Below are positions 1 to 6,566 of a stretch of 8,176 nucleotides of DNA, piece by piece. The notes beneath the pieces are model-generated. The model had not been told where the DNA came from, did not search any database, and was given only the letters and a program-made list of their open reading frames with translations. Numbering within the stretch: position 1 is the first letter of the stretch; every line of letters begins with the position of its first letter. Source of the stretch: JAWLGW01 sp964569055 (lineage in GTDB: Bacteria > Planctomycetota > J058); contig CAZMSZ010000347.1 in NCBI GenBank assembly GCA_964569055.1, forward strand, positions 1 through 8,176, in the 5' to 3' direction. The position numbers and the translations under genes were made by a program.

Positions 1-35
1 ATTCGCTTGGCGCGAGGATGTGTGGAGTAGTCAGA

Positions 36-57
36 CGAGCACGAGCACGAGCACGAG
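36..57. repeat. Short hexanucleotide tandem repeat (CGAGCA, about 3.7 copies)
   Basis: The unit CGAGCA starts at 36, 42 and 48 and is followed by a partial CGAG at 54-57. It lies in the 65 bp downstream of the stop codon of the WecA-like gene (stop at 66-68, minus strand), in what looks like non-coding sequence. No start codon or ribosome site of a next minus-strand gene is visible in positions 1-65. The repeat is too short for much inference and could be simple replication slippage in GC-rich DNA. Confidence 0.6.
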
Positions 58-65
58 GGCAAGGC

Positions 66-1808
66 TCAGTCCACCACCACCGCCACCCGGCGCAGGCGGT
101 AGCCGCGGCCGAGGAGCGCGGGGACGAGGGGGTCGTCCTCGGTGAGGGGGACGGCGAGCAGGACCACCTCGGCCTCGCAGGCGGCGAGCGCCTCGAGCAC
201 CGCCGCGGGCTCGCCGGGGGTCACCTCGCCCACCAGGAGCAGGCGGTCGTCCTCGGCGAGCGCGGCCGCGACCAGCGGGCGCAGGGCGGGCTCGCCCAGG
301 AGCGCGGCGCGCTGCGGGCCCGCCAGCCGCCCCAGGCTCTCGCGCAGCAGGCGCAGGGCCGAGCGCGTCAGGAGCAGGCCGCCGAGCGCCAGGAACCAGT
401 CCATGGCGATCACCGCGCGCGAGTAGTTCTCGAAGCGCTCGAACACGGTCGCGACCAGGACCACCAGGAGCGAGGCCAGGCTGAGCGCCTTGACCAGCGC
501 CACCGCGTCGCTGAACCGGACGGTCCGCCACAGGCCGCGGTAGAGGTCGAACGCCACCAGCGCGCCGACCTTGAGCAACAGCACCAGCGGGAGCGCGGGG
601 AGCGCGCTCGCGCGCAGATAGAACGGCAGGGCTGGCTCGCCCGTGTCGGGGAGCGCCACGCCCTCGAACCGCAGCGCCCAGGCGCCGAGCCAGGCCGCGC
701 TCAGCACCAGCAGGTCGGCCAGCACCTCGACGGCGTACAGGAGCGCGCGCCGGCGCGCGCTCGCGCTCGGGAGCAGCGCCTCGCCGCTCGGCGTGCGGTA
801 GACGGCCACCTCGCCGAGGAACACCCCCGCGAACACGGCCGAGAGCCCGCCCGCCAGGCACACGCCCACCGCGGTGCCGAGGCCGCCGCGCGCCACGGCC
901 ACCCCGGCCCCGCCGAGGGCGGCCGCCACGCCATACAGCACCAGGCACGTGCGCCGCTCGCTCAGCCCCAGCGCGAGCAGGCGGTGCGCCACGTGGTCGC
1001 GGCCGCCCTGCAGGAACGGGCGCCGCGCGCCGCGGCGGCCGAGCCACACCAGGGCGGTGTCGAACAGCGGGATCCCGAGGATCAACGCCGCCACCGCCAG
1101 GTCGCGCAGGGGGGCGTCGTCGGGGCGCGGGAGGCGGACCACCAGCCCCGCGAGCGCGAACCCGAGCGGCAGGCTGCCGGCGTCCCCCATGAACACCCGC
1201 GCGGGGGGGAAGTTGAAGGCCAAGAACCCGAGCGCCGCGCCCGCCAGGCTCGCGGCCGCGGCGGCGAGCGCCGGGTCGGGGGCGTCGCCTCCGACGGCGA
1301 GCAGGTACAGCACCGCGGCCGCGACGGCGCTCACGCCCGCGGCGCTCCCGTCCATGTTGTCGAGCAGGTTGACCGAGTTCGCCATGCCGACGTACCAGGC
1401 CAGCGTGAGCGGGCCGACCAGGGCCAGCGGCCCGGCGCACAGGAGCGGCGGCGGCCCCGGGTCGAGCGGCCCCGCGAGCATCCAGCCGGCGGCGAGGGCC
1501 TGCCCGAGCAGCTTGGCGGCCGGGGACAGCGGGCGTCGGTCGTCGAACAGCCCGAGCGCCCCGACCAGCGCCACGCCCACCAGGAGGTCGAGCGAGGCCC
1601 AGGCCAGGCCGACCGCCATGGCGAGGACCAGCGCCACGCCGCCGCCGAGCGGGACGGGGCGGCTCGACCAGCGCTCGCCGCTGGGGCGCGACACGAAGTC
1701 GAGGCGCGGGGCGAGCGCGATCACCGCGCGCGTGAGGACGGCCGCGCCGAGGGCGGCCGCGAGCAGCGTGAGCCCGTGGGCGGGCACGACCCCCGGTGGG
1801 AGCGTCAC
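66..1808 (-). CDS. WecA/MraY-type polyprenyl-phosphate sugar-1-phosphate transferase fused to a FlaA1/CapD-like N-terminal membrane region
   Basis: This 580-aa multi-pass membrane protein has two parts. Residues about 10-335 match the WecA/TagO/MraY family, which transfers a sugar-1-phosphate (often GlcNAc-1-P) from UDP-sugar to undecaprenyl phosphate to start O-antigen, capsule or wall glycans. Visible motifs are FDDR (88-91), NSVNLLDNMDG (144-154), FMGDAGS (206-212) and the late cytoplasmic RDHVAHR (270-276), so the catalytic core looks complete. Residues about 353-490 resemble the membrane region that precedes the dehydratase in FlaA1/CapD/PglF proteins: LADLLVLSAAWLGAWALRFEG (363-383, partly), DLYRGLWR (421-428), and AVIAMDWF then TRSALRLLRE (481-490). 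Residues 500-580 look like a short Rossmann-type remnant. No SDR catalytic domain follows. The GTG start forms a GTGA overlap with the stop of the upstream GT4 gene, suggesting translational coupling. Family assignment is firm; the sugar substrate is unknown. Confidence 0.88.
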   Translation of the reverse strand: MTLPPGVVPAHGLTLLAAALGAAVLTRAVIALAPRLDFVSRPSGERWSSRPVPLGGGVALVLAMAVGLAWASLDLLVGVALVGALGLFDDRRPLSPAAKLLGQALAAGWMLAGPLDPGPPPLLCAGPLALVGPLTLAWYVGMANSVNLLDNMDGSAAGVSAVAAAVLYLLAVGGDAPDPALAAAAASLAGAALGFLAFNFPPARVFMGDAGSLPLGFALAGLVVRLPRPDDAPLRDLAVAALILGIPLFDTALVWLGRRGARRPFLQGGRDHVAHRLLALGLSERRTCLVLYGVAAALGGAGVAVARGGLGTAVGVCLAGGLSAVFAGVFLGEVAVYRTPSGEALLPSASARRRALLYAVEVLADLLVLSAAWLGAWALRFEGVALPDTGEPALPFYLRASALPALPLVLLLKVGALVAFDLYRGLWRTVRFSDAVALVKALSLASLLVVLVATVFERFENYSRAVIAMDWFLALGGLLLTRSALRLLRESLGRLAGPQRAALLGEPALRPLVAAALAEDDRLLLVGEVTPGEPAAVLEALAACEAEVVLLAVPLTEDDPLVPALLGRGYRLRRVAVVVD

Positions 1809-3034
1809 GGCCGCCCATGATACGGGGCCGGCGGCGAGCGACCGGCCGCCGTCAACAGCTCGCCGTACAGCGCGGCCACGTCCTCCAGCAGCCGCGGGGC
1901 GTCCCAGCGCGCGCTGGCCCGGCGGGCGGCGGCGCCCAGGCGCGCGCGCCGCGCGGGCTCGAGCGCCCAGGCCATGGCGTCCGCGAGCGCCTGCTCGGCC
2001 TGCGGCCCGGGGGCGACGAGCGCGCCCTCGGCCCGCGCGAGCACGCCGCTCGGCGCCTGCGCGTCCTCGCCAGACGGCGGGACGAACATGTCGGGCACGC
2101 CGCCGACCGCGGTCGCCACGACCGGGACCCCGGCCGCGAACGCCTCGACGATCGCGAGCGGGGTCCCCTCGTTCTTGCTGGCGAGCGCCAGCAGGTCGGC
2201 GTCGGCGAGCAGGGCCGGGAGGTCGCGCCGCCAGCCGAGGAGGTGCACCGCGGGCTCCAGCCCCTCGGCGCGCACGGCGGCGAGCACGCGCGGGCGCTCG
2301 TCCCCGTCGCCCACCAGCGCCAGCCGGGCGGCCGGCGCGCGCGCGCGCAGGCGGGCGAACGCGCGCACCAGCGCGGGGACGTCCTTGATCGGGACCAGCC
2401 GCCCCACCCCGAGCACGAGCGGGACGTCGGGCGCGAGGCCGAGCTCGGCGCGGAGCGCGCCGGGGCGAGCGGCGCGCAGCGGGGCGAGGTCGCGGCCCAG
2501 CGGCACCACGGCGTACTGCTCGGGGCGGCCGACGCCGAGGTCGTGGGCGAGCTCGCGGGCGAGCCCCGGCGAGAGGGTCACGATCCGATCGGTCAGGCGG
2601 GCCAGCGCCCGCTCGGCGAGGCGCGCCGCGCGCGAGCCGGTCGGGGAGAAGTAGTTCGTGAGCACGTGCCCGTGGAAGGTGTGCACCACGAGCGGCACGC
2701 CCGCCAGGCGGGCGGCGACGCGCCCCAGCGCGCCCGCCTTGGCGGTGTGCGTGTGCACGATCGCCGGGCGCTCGCGGCGCAGGATCCGCACCAGCGCGGC
2801 GAGGGCGCGCAGGTCGGCGCCGGGGCGGGGCGTCGGGCCCAGGCCCGGGACCTGCTCCAGCCGCACGCCGCTCGGCGCGGCCGCCTCGATCGGCGCCTCG
2901 CCCGGGCCGAGCGCGCCGCTCAGGAGCAGCGTCTCGTAGCCGTGGGCGCGCAGCCCCTCGCTCAGGAGCAGGCAGTGTCGGGCGGGGCCGCCCAGGTTCA
3001 GGCGCGCGATGATCCGGACGACCTTGATCGCCAA
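1805..3034 (-). CDS. GT4-family (GT-B fold) glycosyltransferase
   Basis: This 409-aa retaining glycosyltransferase probably adds a nucleotide-activated sugar to a growing lipid-linked or surface glycan at the cytoplasmic face of the membrane. The N-terminal acceptor half has the glycine-rich NLGGPARH (13-20), HTHTAKAG (94-101) and HTFHGH (118-123). The donor-binding half has GRLVPIKD (211-218, with the usual Lys at 217), VGDGDER (241-247) and the GT4 EX7E element, Glu289 and Glu297, in SKNEGTPLAIVEAFAAGVP. Residues about 319-340 look like a low-complexity insertion. Length is usual for the family. The chosen start is TTG at 3034; GAGG lies 6 nt upstream and the next residues (AIKVVRIIARLNLGGP) fit the family N-terminus. 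The stop overlaps the GTG of the WecA-like gene by 4 bp, so the two are probably one operon and one pathway. Donor and acceptor cannot be read from sequence. Confidence 0.93.
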   Translation of the reverse strand: MAIKVVRIIARLNLGGPARHCLLLSEGLRAHGYETLLLSGALGPGEAPIEAAAPSGVRLEQVPGLGPTPRPGADLRALAALVRILRRERPAIVHTHTAKAGALGRVAARLAGVPLVVHTFHGHVLTNYFSPTGSRAARLAERALARLTDRIVTLSPGLARELAHDLGVGRPEQYAVVPLGRDLAPLRAARPGALRAELGLAPDVPLVLGVGRLVPIKDVPALVRAFARLRARAPAARLALVGDGDERPRVLAAVRAEGLEPAVHLLGWRRDLPALLADADLLALASKNEGTPLAIVEAFAAGVPVVATAVGGVPDMFVPPSGEDAQAPSGVLARAEGALVAPGPQAEQALADAMAWALEPARRARLGAAARRASARWDAPRLLEDVAALYGELLTAAGRSPPAPYHGRP

Positions 3035-3068
3035 GGGCGGCCTCGCTCCGCGCCGGCGGCGGCGGCTC

Positions 3069-3110
3069 GGTCCGGTACGCGGGAGCCCGCGCCGTGGTTC
3101 AGGGCGGACC
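3069..3110. other. Nested inverted repeats between the kinase and GT4 genes
   Basis: The 79-bp gap between the kinase stop and the GT4 start holds two nested dyads. The outer arms are GGTCCG (3069-3074) and CGGACC (3105-3110). Inside is CGCGGGAGCCCGCG (3078-3091), whose arms are 6 bp with only 2 nt between them. An RNA hairpin here could slow or partly end transcription before the glycosyltransferase genes. No T-run follows on the minus strand, so it is not a standard intrinsic terminator. In such GC-rich DNA, chance is a real alternative. Confidence 0.3.
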
Positions 3111-3113
3111 GGC

Positions 3114-5381
3114 TCACGCCGGCCCGGCGTGGGGCGACTCGATCGCCGCGCGGCGCGCCTCGGCCAGGGTCAGCCCCCGGCGGGCCTCGTCGTGCTCGGG
3201 GTCGACCGCGAGGGCGCGGCCGTAGGTGGCGATCGCCTCGGCCAGGCGGCCCGCCTCGAGCTGGGCGTGGGCCAGGGCCAGCAGCAGCGGGAGCGAGCGG
3301 GGCTTCTCGTCGAGCCCGGCCTGGGCCAGCGCGATCGCGCGGTCCCAGCGGCTGCTCGCCTCGGCCAGGCGGATCGCCTTGAGCGCGGCGCTCGTCTGCG
3401 GCCCGGGCCCCTCGCCGTCGAGCTCGGCCTCCGAGAGCGCCCGCCGGCGCGCCGTCTGCTGGGCGTCCAGCCTGGCGCGCTTGCGCTGCACCGCCGCGAG
3501 CAGCTCCTTGGCGGGCGCCGCGTCCGCGTTCCAGGCGACCACCTCGCGCAGCACCGCCTCGGCCTGCGCGTAGCGCCCGAGCTCGTACAGGATCCAGGCG
3601 AGCTGCTGGCGGAGCTGCCAGCGGCTCGGCGCCAGCTCGATCGCGCGCTCGTAGGCCGGGACGGCCGCGGCCGCGTCCCCCTTGACCACGTACAGCACCT
3701 CGGCCAGGCGCACCGCCGCCTTGATCGAGGAGGAGTGCCAGCTGCAGGCCTCGCGCAGCGCGGCGACCGCCTCGTCGATCCGGCCGAGCGCCACCAGGAC
3801 GCGCGCCAGGTGGAGCCGCGCCGGGAGGTGGTCGGGCGAGAAGGCGGCGGCCAGCGCGAACTTGGCGCGCGCCTCCTCGAGCTGGTCCTTGCGGTGGTAC
3901 GCCAGGCCGAGGAAGAACGCCACCCCCGCCGAGGTGGGGAGGTGGGCCTCGAGCCGCTTCTCGAGCGCGAGCATGGCGTCGAGCTCGCCCGCCTCGAGCA
4001 TTCGGTTGAGCAGCCGCGGGACGGCCTGCTCGGGCTCGTGCGCCAGCGCCCGCTCGAGCTCGAGGCGGGCGCGGTCGTGCGCGCTCGCCGAGAGCTCGAG
4101 GTCGGCGAACGAGGCGTCGAGCATCGAGGCGGCGCGCGGGGCCGCCTCGGCGCCGTCCCCCGGCTCGGGGGCGAGGTCCTCGTCGCCCTCGAACGCGATG
4201 AAGCTGGTGCTGCGCTTCAGCCGGGCCTTGAGCTCGCTCAGCGCCTCCTCGCTCACGATCGCGGGGGTCTCGAAGCTGCGGGAGGGGTCGGTGCTCAGCT
4301 CGCGCGCGGCGCTCGACAGGCGGCGCGTGGCGCCGTCGGCGAAGCGCAGCTGCTGCAGCGTCGCCAGGGCCGCCTCCGCGCTCGGGAAGCGCTCGTCCAT
4401 GGACTTGGCGCACAGCCGCTCCAAGAACGCCTGCACCTCGGGCGTGGCCTGCGGCACGCGGGCGCAGATGTCGGGGAGCGGCGCCACGATCTGCTTCTCG
4501 AGCACCTCGAGCGTGGAGGCGCCGGTGAACGGCGGCCGCCCGCTGATCAGCTCGAACAGCGTGATCCCGAGCGAGTAGAGGTCGGCGCGGTGGTCGAACT
4601 CGTCGCCGGTCGCCTGCTCGGGCGCCATGTACTGCGGCGTCCCGATCACCTCGCCGAACACCGAGATCTCCTCGCTGGTGCTGCTGGAGAGGATCCGCAC
4701 CAGGCCGAAGTCGGCGATCTTGATCCGCGGCTCGGGGGTGATCAGCAGGTTGGCCGGCTTGATGTCGCGGTGCACGATCTTGTGGGCGTGCGCGTGCGCC
4801 AGGCCCTCCAGCACGCGCGCGCCGATCCACAGCCCGCGGCGCAGGCCCAGCGCGCCGCGCGCCTCGAGCACGCGCCGCAGGTCCTGCCCCTTCACGAACT
4901 GCATCACGATGAAGTGCAGCCCGTGAGCGCTGTCGAAGTCGTAGACCGAGACGATGGCGGGGTGCTCGAGCGTGGCGGCGGCCCGGGCCTCGCGGGCGAA
5001 GCGCTCCAGGTTGCCCTCGATGTTCATCAGGCGGGGGTGGAGCACCTTGACCACCACGTCGCGGTCGAGCCGCATGTGGTGGGCGCGATAGGCGGTGCCC
5101 ATGCTCCCCTCGGCCAGCCGCTCCAGGACCAGGCAGCCGCCCAGGGCGAGGCCGATCAGCCCGGCGTCGGCGGGCGCCGGCGCGGCGCCCTGGAGGGCCG
5201 CCTTGAGCTTCTCGATCGCGTTGGCCTGCGGGGAGGTGATCAGCCCCATGCCGACCAGGACCTCGCCCAGGTGGCGGTCGGGGGTCGTCGCCTGGCGCGC
5301 GAGCGCGGCATCGAGCTGCTCGCGGGTGATGAAGCCGCGCTCGACCGCGGTCTCCCCGAACAGCAGCGAGTCCTCGCTCAT
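3114..5381 (-). CDS. Cytoplasmic Ser/Thr protein kinase with MshEN-like N-terminus and TPR C-terminus
   Basis: From the ATG at 5381 this is 755 aa; a GTG at 5399 would add 6 residues. Residues about 7-65 contain two similar half-repeats (FGETAVERGFITREQLDAAL and LGEVLVGMGLITSPQANAI), the pattern seen at the N-terminus of GspE/MshE-type ATPases and of some bacterial kinases. The Hanks-type kinase domain spans about 82-345: glycine loop AEGSMG (90-95), Lys112, helix-C Glu131, HRDIKPAN (204-211), DFG (224-226), APE (253-255) and Asp267 in DLYSLG. All catalytic residues are present, but the first loop glycine is replaced by Ala90. A charged linker (about 350-450) leads to around six TPR-like helical repeats (about 485-735), probably for protein binding. 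No membrane segment is seen, unlike PknB-type receptor kinases. It lies between the permease and glycosyltransferase genes in the same direction. Targets are unknown. Confidence 0.92.
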   Translation of the reverse strand: MSEDSLLFGETAVERGFITREQLDAALARQATTPDRHLGEVLVGMGLITSPQANAIEKLKAALQGAAPAPADAGLIGLALGGCLVLERLAEGSMGTAYRAHHMRLDRDVVVKVLHPRLMNIEGNLERFAREARAAATLEHPAIVSVYDFDSAHGLHFIVMQFVKGQDLRRVLEARGALGLRRGLWIGARVLEGLAHAHAHKIVHRDIKPANLLITPEPRIKIADFGLVRILSSSTSEEISVFGEVIGTPQYMAPEQATGDEFDHRADLYSLGITLFELISGRPPFTGASTLEVLEKQIVAPLPDICARVPQATPEVQAFLERLCAKSMDERFPSAEAALATLQQLRFADGATRRLSSAARELSTDPSRSFETPAIVSEEALSELKARLKRSTSFIAFEGDEDLAPEPGDGAEAAPRAASMLDASFADLELSASAHDRARLELERALAHEPEQAVPRLLNRMLEAGELDAMLALEKRLEAHLPTSAGVAFFLGLAYHRKDQLEEARAKFALAAAFSPDHLPARLHLARVLVALGRIDEAVAALREACSWHSSSIKAAVRLAEVLYVVKGDAAAAVPAYERAIELAPSRWQLRQQLAWILYELGRYAQAEAVLREVVAWNADAAPAKELLAAVQRKRARLDAQQTARRRALSEAELDGEGPGPQTSAALKAIRLAEASSRWDRAIALAQAGLDEKPRSLPLLLALAHAQLEAGRLAEAIATYGRALAVDPEHDEARRGLTLAEARRAAIESPHAGPA

Positions 5382-5400
5382 GAATGGCGAACATAGCACG
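5382..5400 (-). promoter_or_regulatory. Possible extended -10 promoter for a leaderless kinase mRNA
   Basis: Read on the minus strand, TGC followed by TATGTT (5395 down to 5390) resembles an extended -10 element (TGN plus TATNNT). Eight bases separate it from the ATG at 5381, so a transcript starting at the usual distance would begin at or next to the start codon. No Shine-Dalgarno is correctly placed for this ATG. No good -35 is seen, although extended -10 promoters can do without one. This AT-rich patch stands out from its surroundings, but the call is speculative. Confidence 0.3.
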
Positions 5401-5415
5401 CAGAGCCGCGGCGAA

Positions 5416-5441
5416 GCCTCCGGAGGCAGGCACGCGCCTCC
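5416..5441. other. Three-part complementary segment set upstream of the kinase gene
   Basis: A perfect 12-bp palindrome GCCTCCGGAGGC occupies 5416-5427, and a further GCCTCC lies at 5436-5441. In a minus-strand transcript the order is GGAGGC, 8 nt, GCCTCC, then GGAGGC. The middle segment can pair with the first to form a 6-bp stem with an 8-nt loop. The third segment contains a GGAGG, but 17 nt before the GTG at 5399 and 35 nt before the ATG at 5381, too far for a normal ribosome site. It starts just after the permease stop codon and could be a weak terminator, a protein-binding dyad or chance. Confidence 0.3.
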
Positions 5442-5444
5442 CGC

Positions 5445-6512
5445 TCAGCCGCGCGCGGCGAACACCGCCACTCCGATCGCGCCGAAGCCCACCGGGGGGA
5501 GGAGCGCCGCGACGAGCGGCGCGACGGCGCCGCGGTTGGCGAGCTCGAACAGCACCGTGCTCAGGAGGAAGTAGGTCACCCCCAGGCCGATCCCCGCCAG
5601 GACCCGCCCGTACAGCCCGCTGTAGACGCCTCCCAGCGCGAGCGGCAGCGCGGTGAGCAGGAGCGCCAGCCCGGCGGCCCCCTGCGTGTAGCGCTCGTAC
5701 AGCAGCACCTCGAGGTGGCGGAAGCCGGGGGTGCGCTCGAGCTGCGCCGCGAGCTGCGCGCTCGACAGGTAAGTGGGCGCCTCGATCGAGGCCTCGACGT
5801 CGGAGGGGAGGAGCTGCGAGGGCACGAGCACGCCCTCCTCGCCGAACGAGGTCACCACGTCGCCCTGGGGCGCCCGCTCGATCCGGATCCCGCGCACGAA
5901 CCGCCAGCCGCCGGCGGCGGCCTCGTAGCGCGCCTCGTGCGCGATCATCACGCTCGCCTCGGCGCCGTCGGGCGTCTGGCGAATGAAGCGCGCCTGGATC
6001 AGGACCCGCTGGCGCACGTCGTAGTGGCGCGCGCTCAAGACTCCGCCGCGGCCGTCGGGGATGTCGCGGGGCGTCTCGAGCCCCTTGAGCTCCCGCGTGC
6101 GGCGGAGGTGGGCCAGGCGCGGCATGAGCAGCTCGCGGTCGGCCCAGGCGAGCGCGCCGAGCAGGGCGGCCGCCGCGAGGAGCGGCGCGGCGACCCGGCG
6201 CGGCGCGTAGCCGGCCGCGAGGAGGGGCACGAGCTCGCCGGCCCGGATCAGCGCGACGACCGTCCACAGGCCGGCCAGCAGCACGAAGTGCGGGCTGAGC
6301 ATGAAGAACAGCTCGGGGAGCATGGTCCCGTAGCGCTCGAGGAGGGCCTGCTGGAGGCCGCCCGCGTCCGCCAGCTCCTTGCCCCGGTCGCGCAGCCGCT
6401 CCACGTTGCTGAACAGGTCGATGACCCCGAACAGCGCGAAGGACGCGCTCAGGAACAGGAGGTAGGCGCGGAGGAACCGGCCGAGCAGCCAGCGGTCGAC
6501 GGTCGAGGGCAC
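5445..6512 (-). CDS. LptF/LptG (YjgP/YjgQ) family permease
   Basis: This 355-aa inner-membrane protein belongs to the family that, with the ATPase LptB and the periplasmic bridge LptC/LptA, extracts lipopolysaccharide and drives it to the outer membrane. The pattern is the family one: about three N-terminal membrane segments (roughly 13-35, 65-88 and 107-124), a periplasmic beta-rich region (about 125-275), then three membrane segments (278-296, 304-324 and 331-352). Family-like stretches are ELVPLLAAGYAPRRVAAP (93-110) and the YLSSAQLAAQLER region (248-260) before the fourth membrane segment. Length is normal. The start is GTG, with GAGG only 1 nt before it, too close for a usual ribosome site. 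Only one such gene is in the window, so LptF versus LptG cannot be decided and the partner must be elsewhere. It reads in the same direction as the kinase and glycosyltransferase genes. Confidence 0.9.
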   Translation of the reverse strand: MPSTVDRWLLGRFLRAYLLFLSASFALFGVIDLFSNVERLRDRGKELADAGGLQQALLERYGTMLPELFFMLSPHFVLLAGLWTVVALIRAGELVPLLAAGYAPRRVAAPLLAAAALLGALAWADRELLMPRLAHLRRTRELKGLETPRDIPDGRGGVLSARHYDVRQRVLIQARFIRQTPDGAEASVMIAHEARYEAAAGGWRFVRGIRIERAPQGDVVTSFGEEGVLVPSQLLPSDVEASIEAPTYLSSAQLAAQLERTPGFRHLEVLLYERYTQGAAGLALLLTALPLALGGVYSGLYGRVLAGIGLGVTYFLLSTVLFELANRGAVAPLVAALLPPVGFGAIGVAVFAARG

Positions 6513-6518
6513 GCCTCG

Positions 6519-6550
6519 ATTATCGGGCGAACCGGGTCGAGGAGTGTCAA
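6519..6550 (-). promoter_or_regulatory. Possible promoter for the LptF/G-like gene (consensus -35, GATAAT -10)
   Basis: On the minus strand, a perfect TTGACA lies at 6550-6545 and GATAAT (5 of 6 matches to TATAAT) at 6524-6519. The -10-like hexamer ends 6 nt before the GTG start at 6512, so the mRNA would be leaderless. The spacer is 20 bp, longer than the usual 16-18, which weakens the pairing of these two boxes. Both hexamers are unlike the very GC-rich surroundings. Confidence 0.4.
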
Positions 6551-6565
6551 CCGGCGCGCAGCCGG
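6551..6565 (-). terminator. Weak hairpin directly after the lipoprotein stop codon
   Basis: Arms CCGGC (6551-6555) and GCCGG (6561-6565) enclose a 5-nt loop, one base past the TGA at 6569-6567. On the minus strand only two T residues follow, so this is at best a poor intrinsic terminator. Its position between the lipoprotein stop and a possible new promoter would fit a transcription-unit boundary. Confidence 0.25.
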
Positions 6566-6566
6566 C

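Noticed and set aside
31..1818. 595-aa minus-strand open frame overlapping the WecA-like gene
   Set aside because: Low-complexity Arg/Pro/Gly/Ala protein in a shifted frame; the 580-aa frame carries the membrane segments and catalytic motifs.
18..1820. 600-aa plus-strand open frame opposite the WecA-like gene
   Set aside because: Composition is dominated by Arg, Gln, Glu, Gly and Ala with no domain motif. It is the antisense shadow of a gene with complete family motifs.
3009..5396. 795-aa plus-strand open frame opposite the kinase
   Set aside because: Antisense shadow; the kinase frame has all Hanks motifs.
5382..5399. GTG start at 5399 for the kinase (6 extra residues)
   Set aside because: Possible, but the extra residues MLCSPF do not look family-like, and the GGAGG upstream is 17 nt away. 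The ATG at 5381 is preferred; the difference is small.
2998..6267. 1089-aa minus-strand open frame spanning the kinase and part of the permease
   Set aside because: It crosses two well-supported genes in another frame, and its translation is Arg/Pro/Gly-rich without motifs. Long spurious frames are expected at this GC content.
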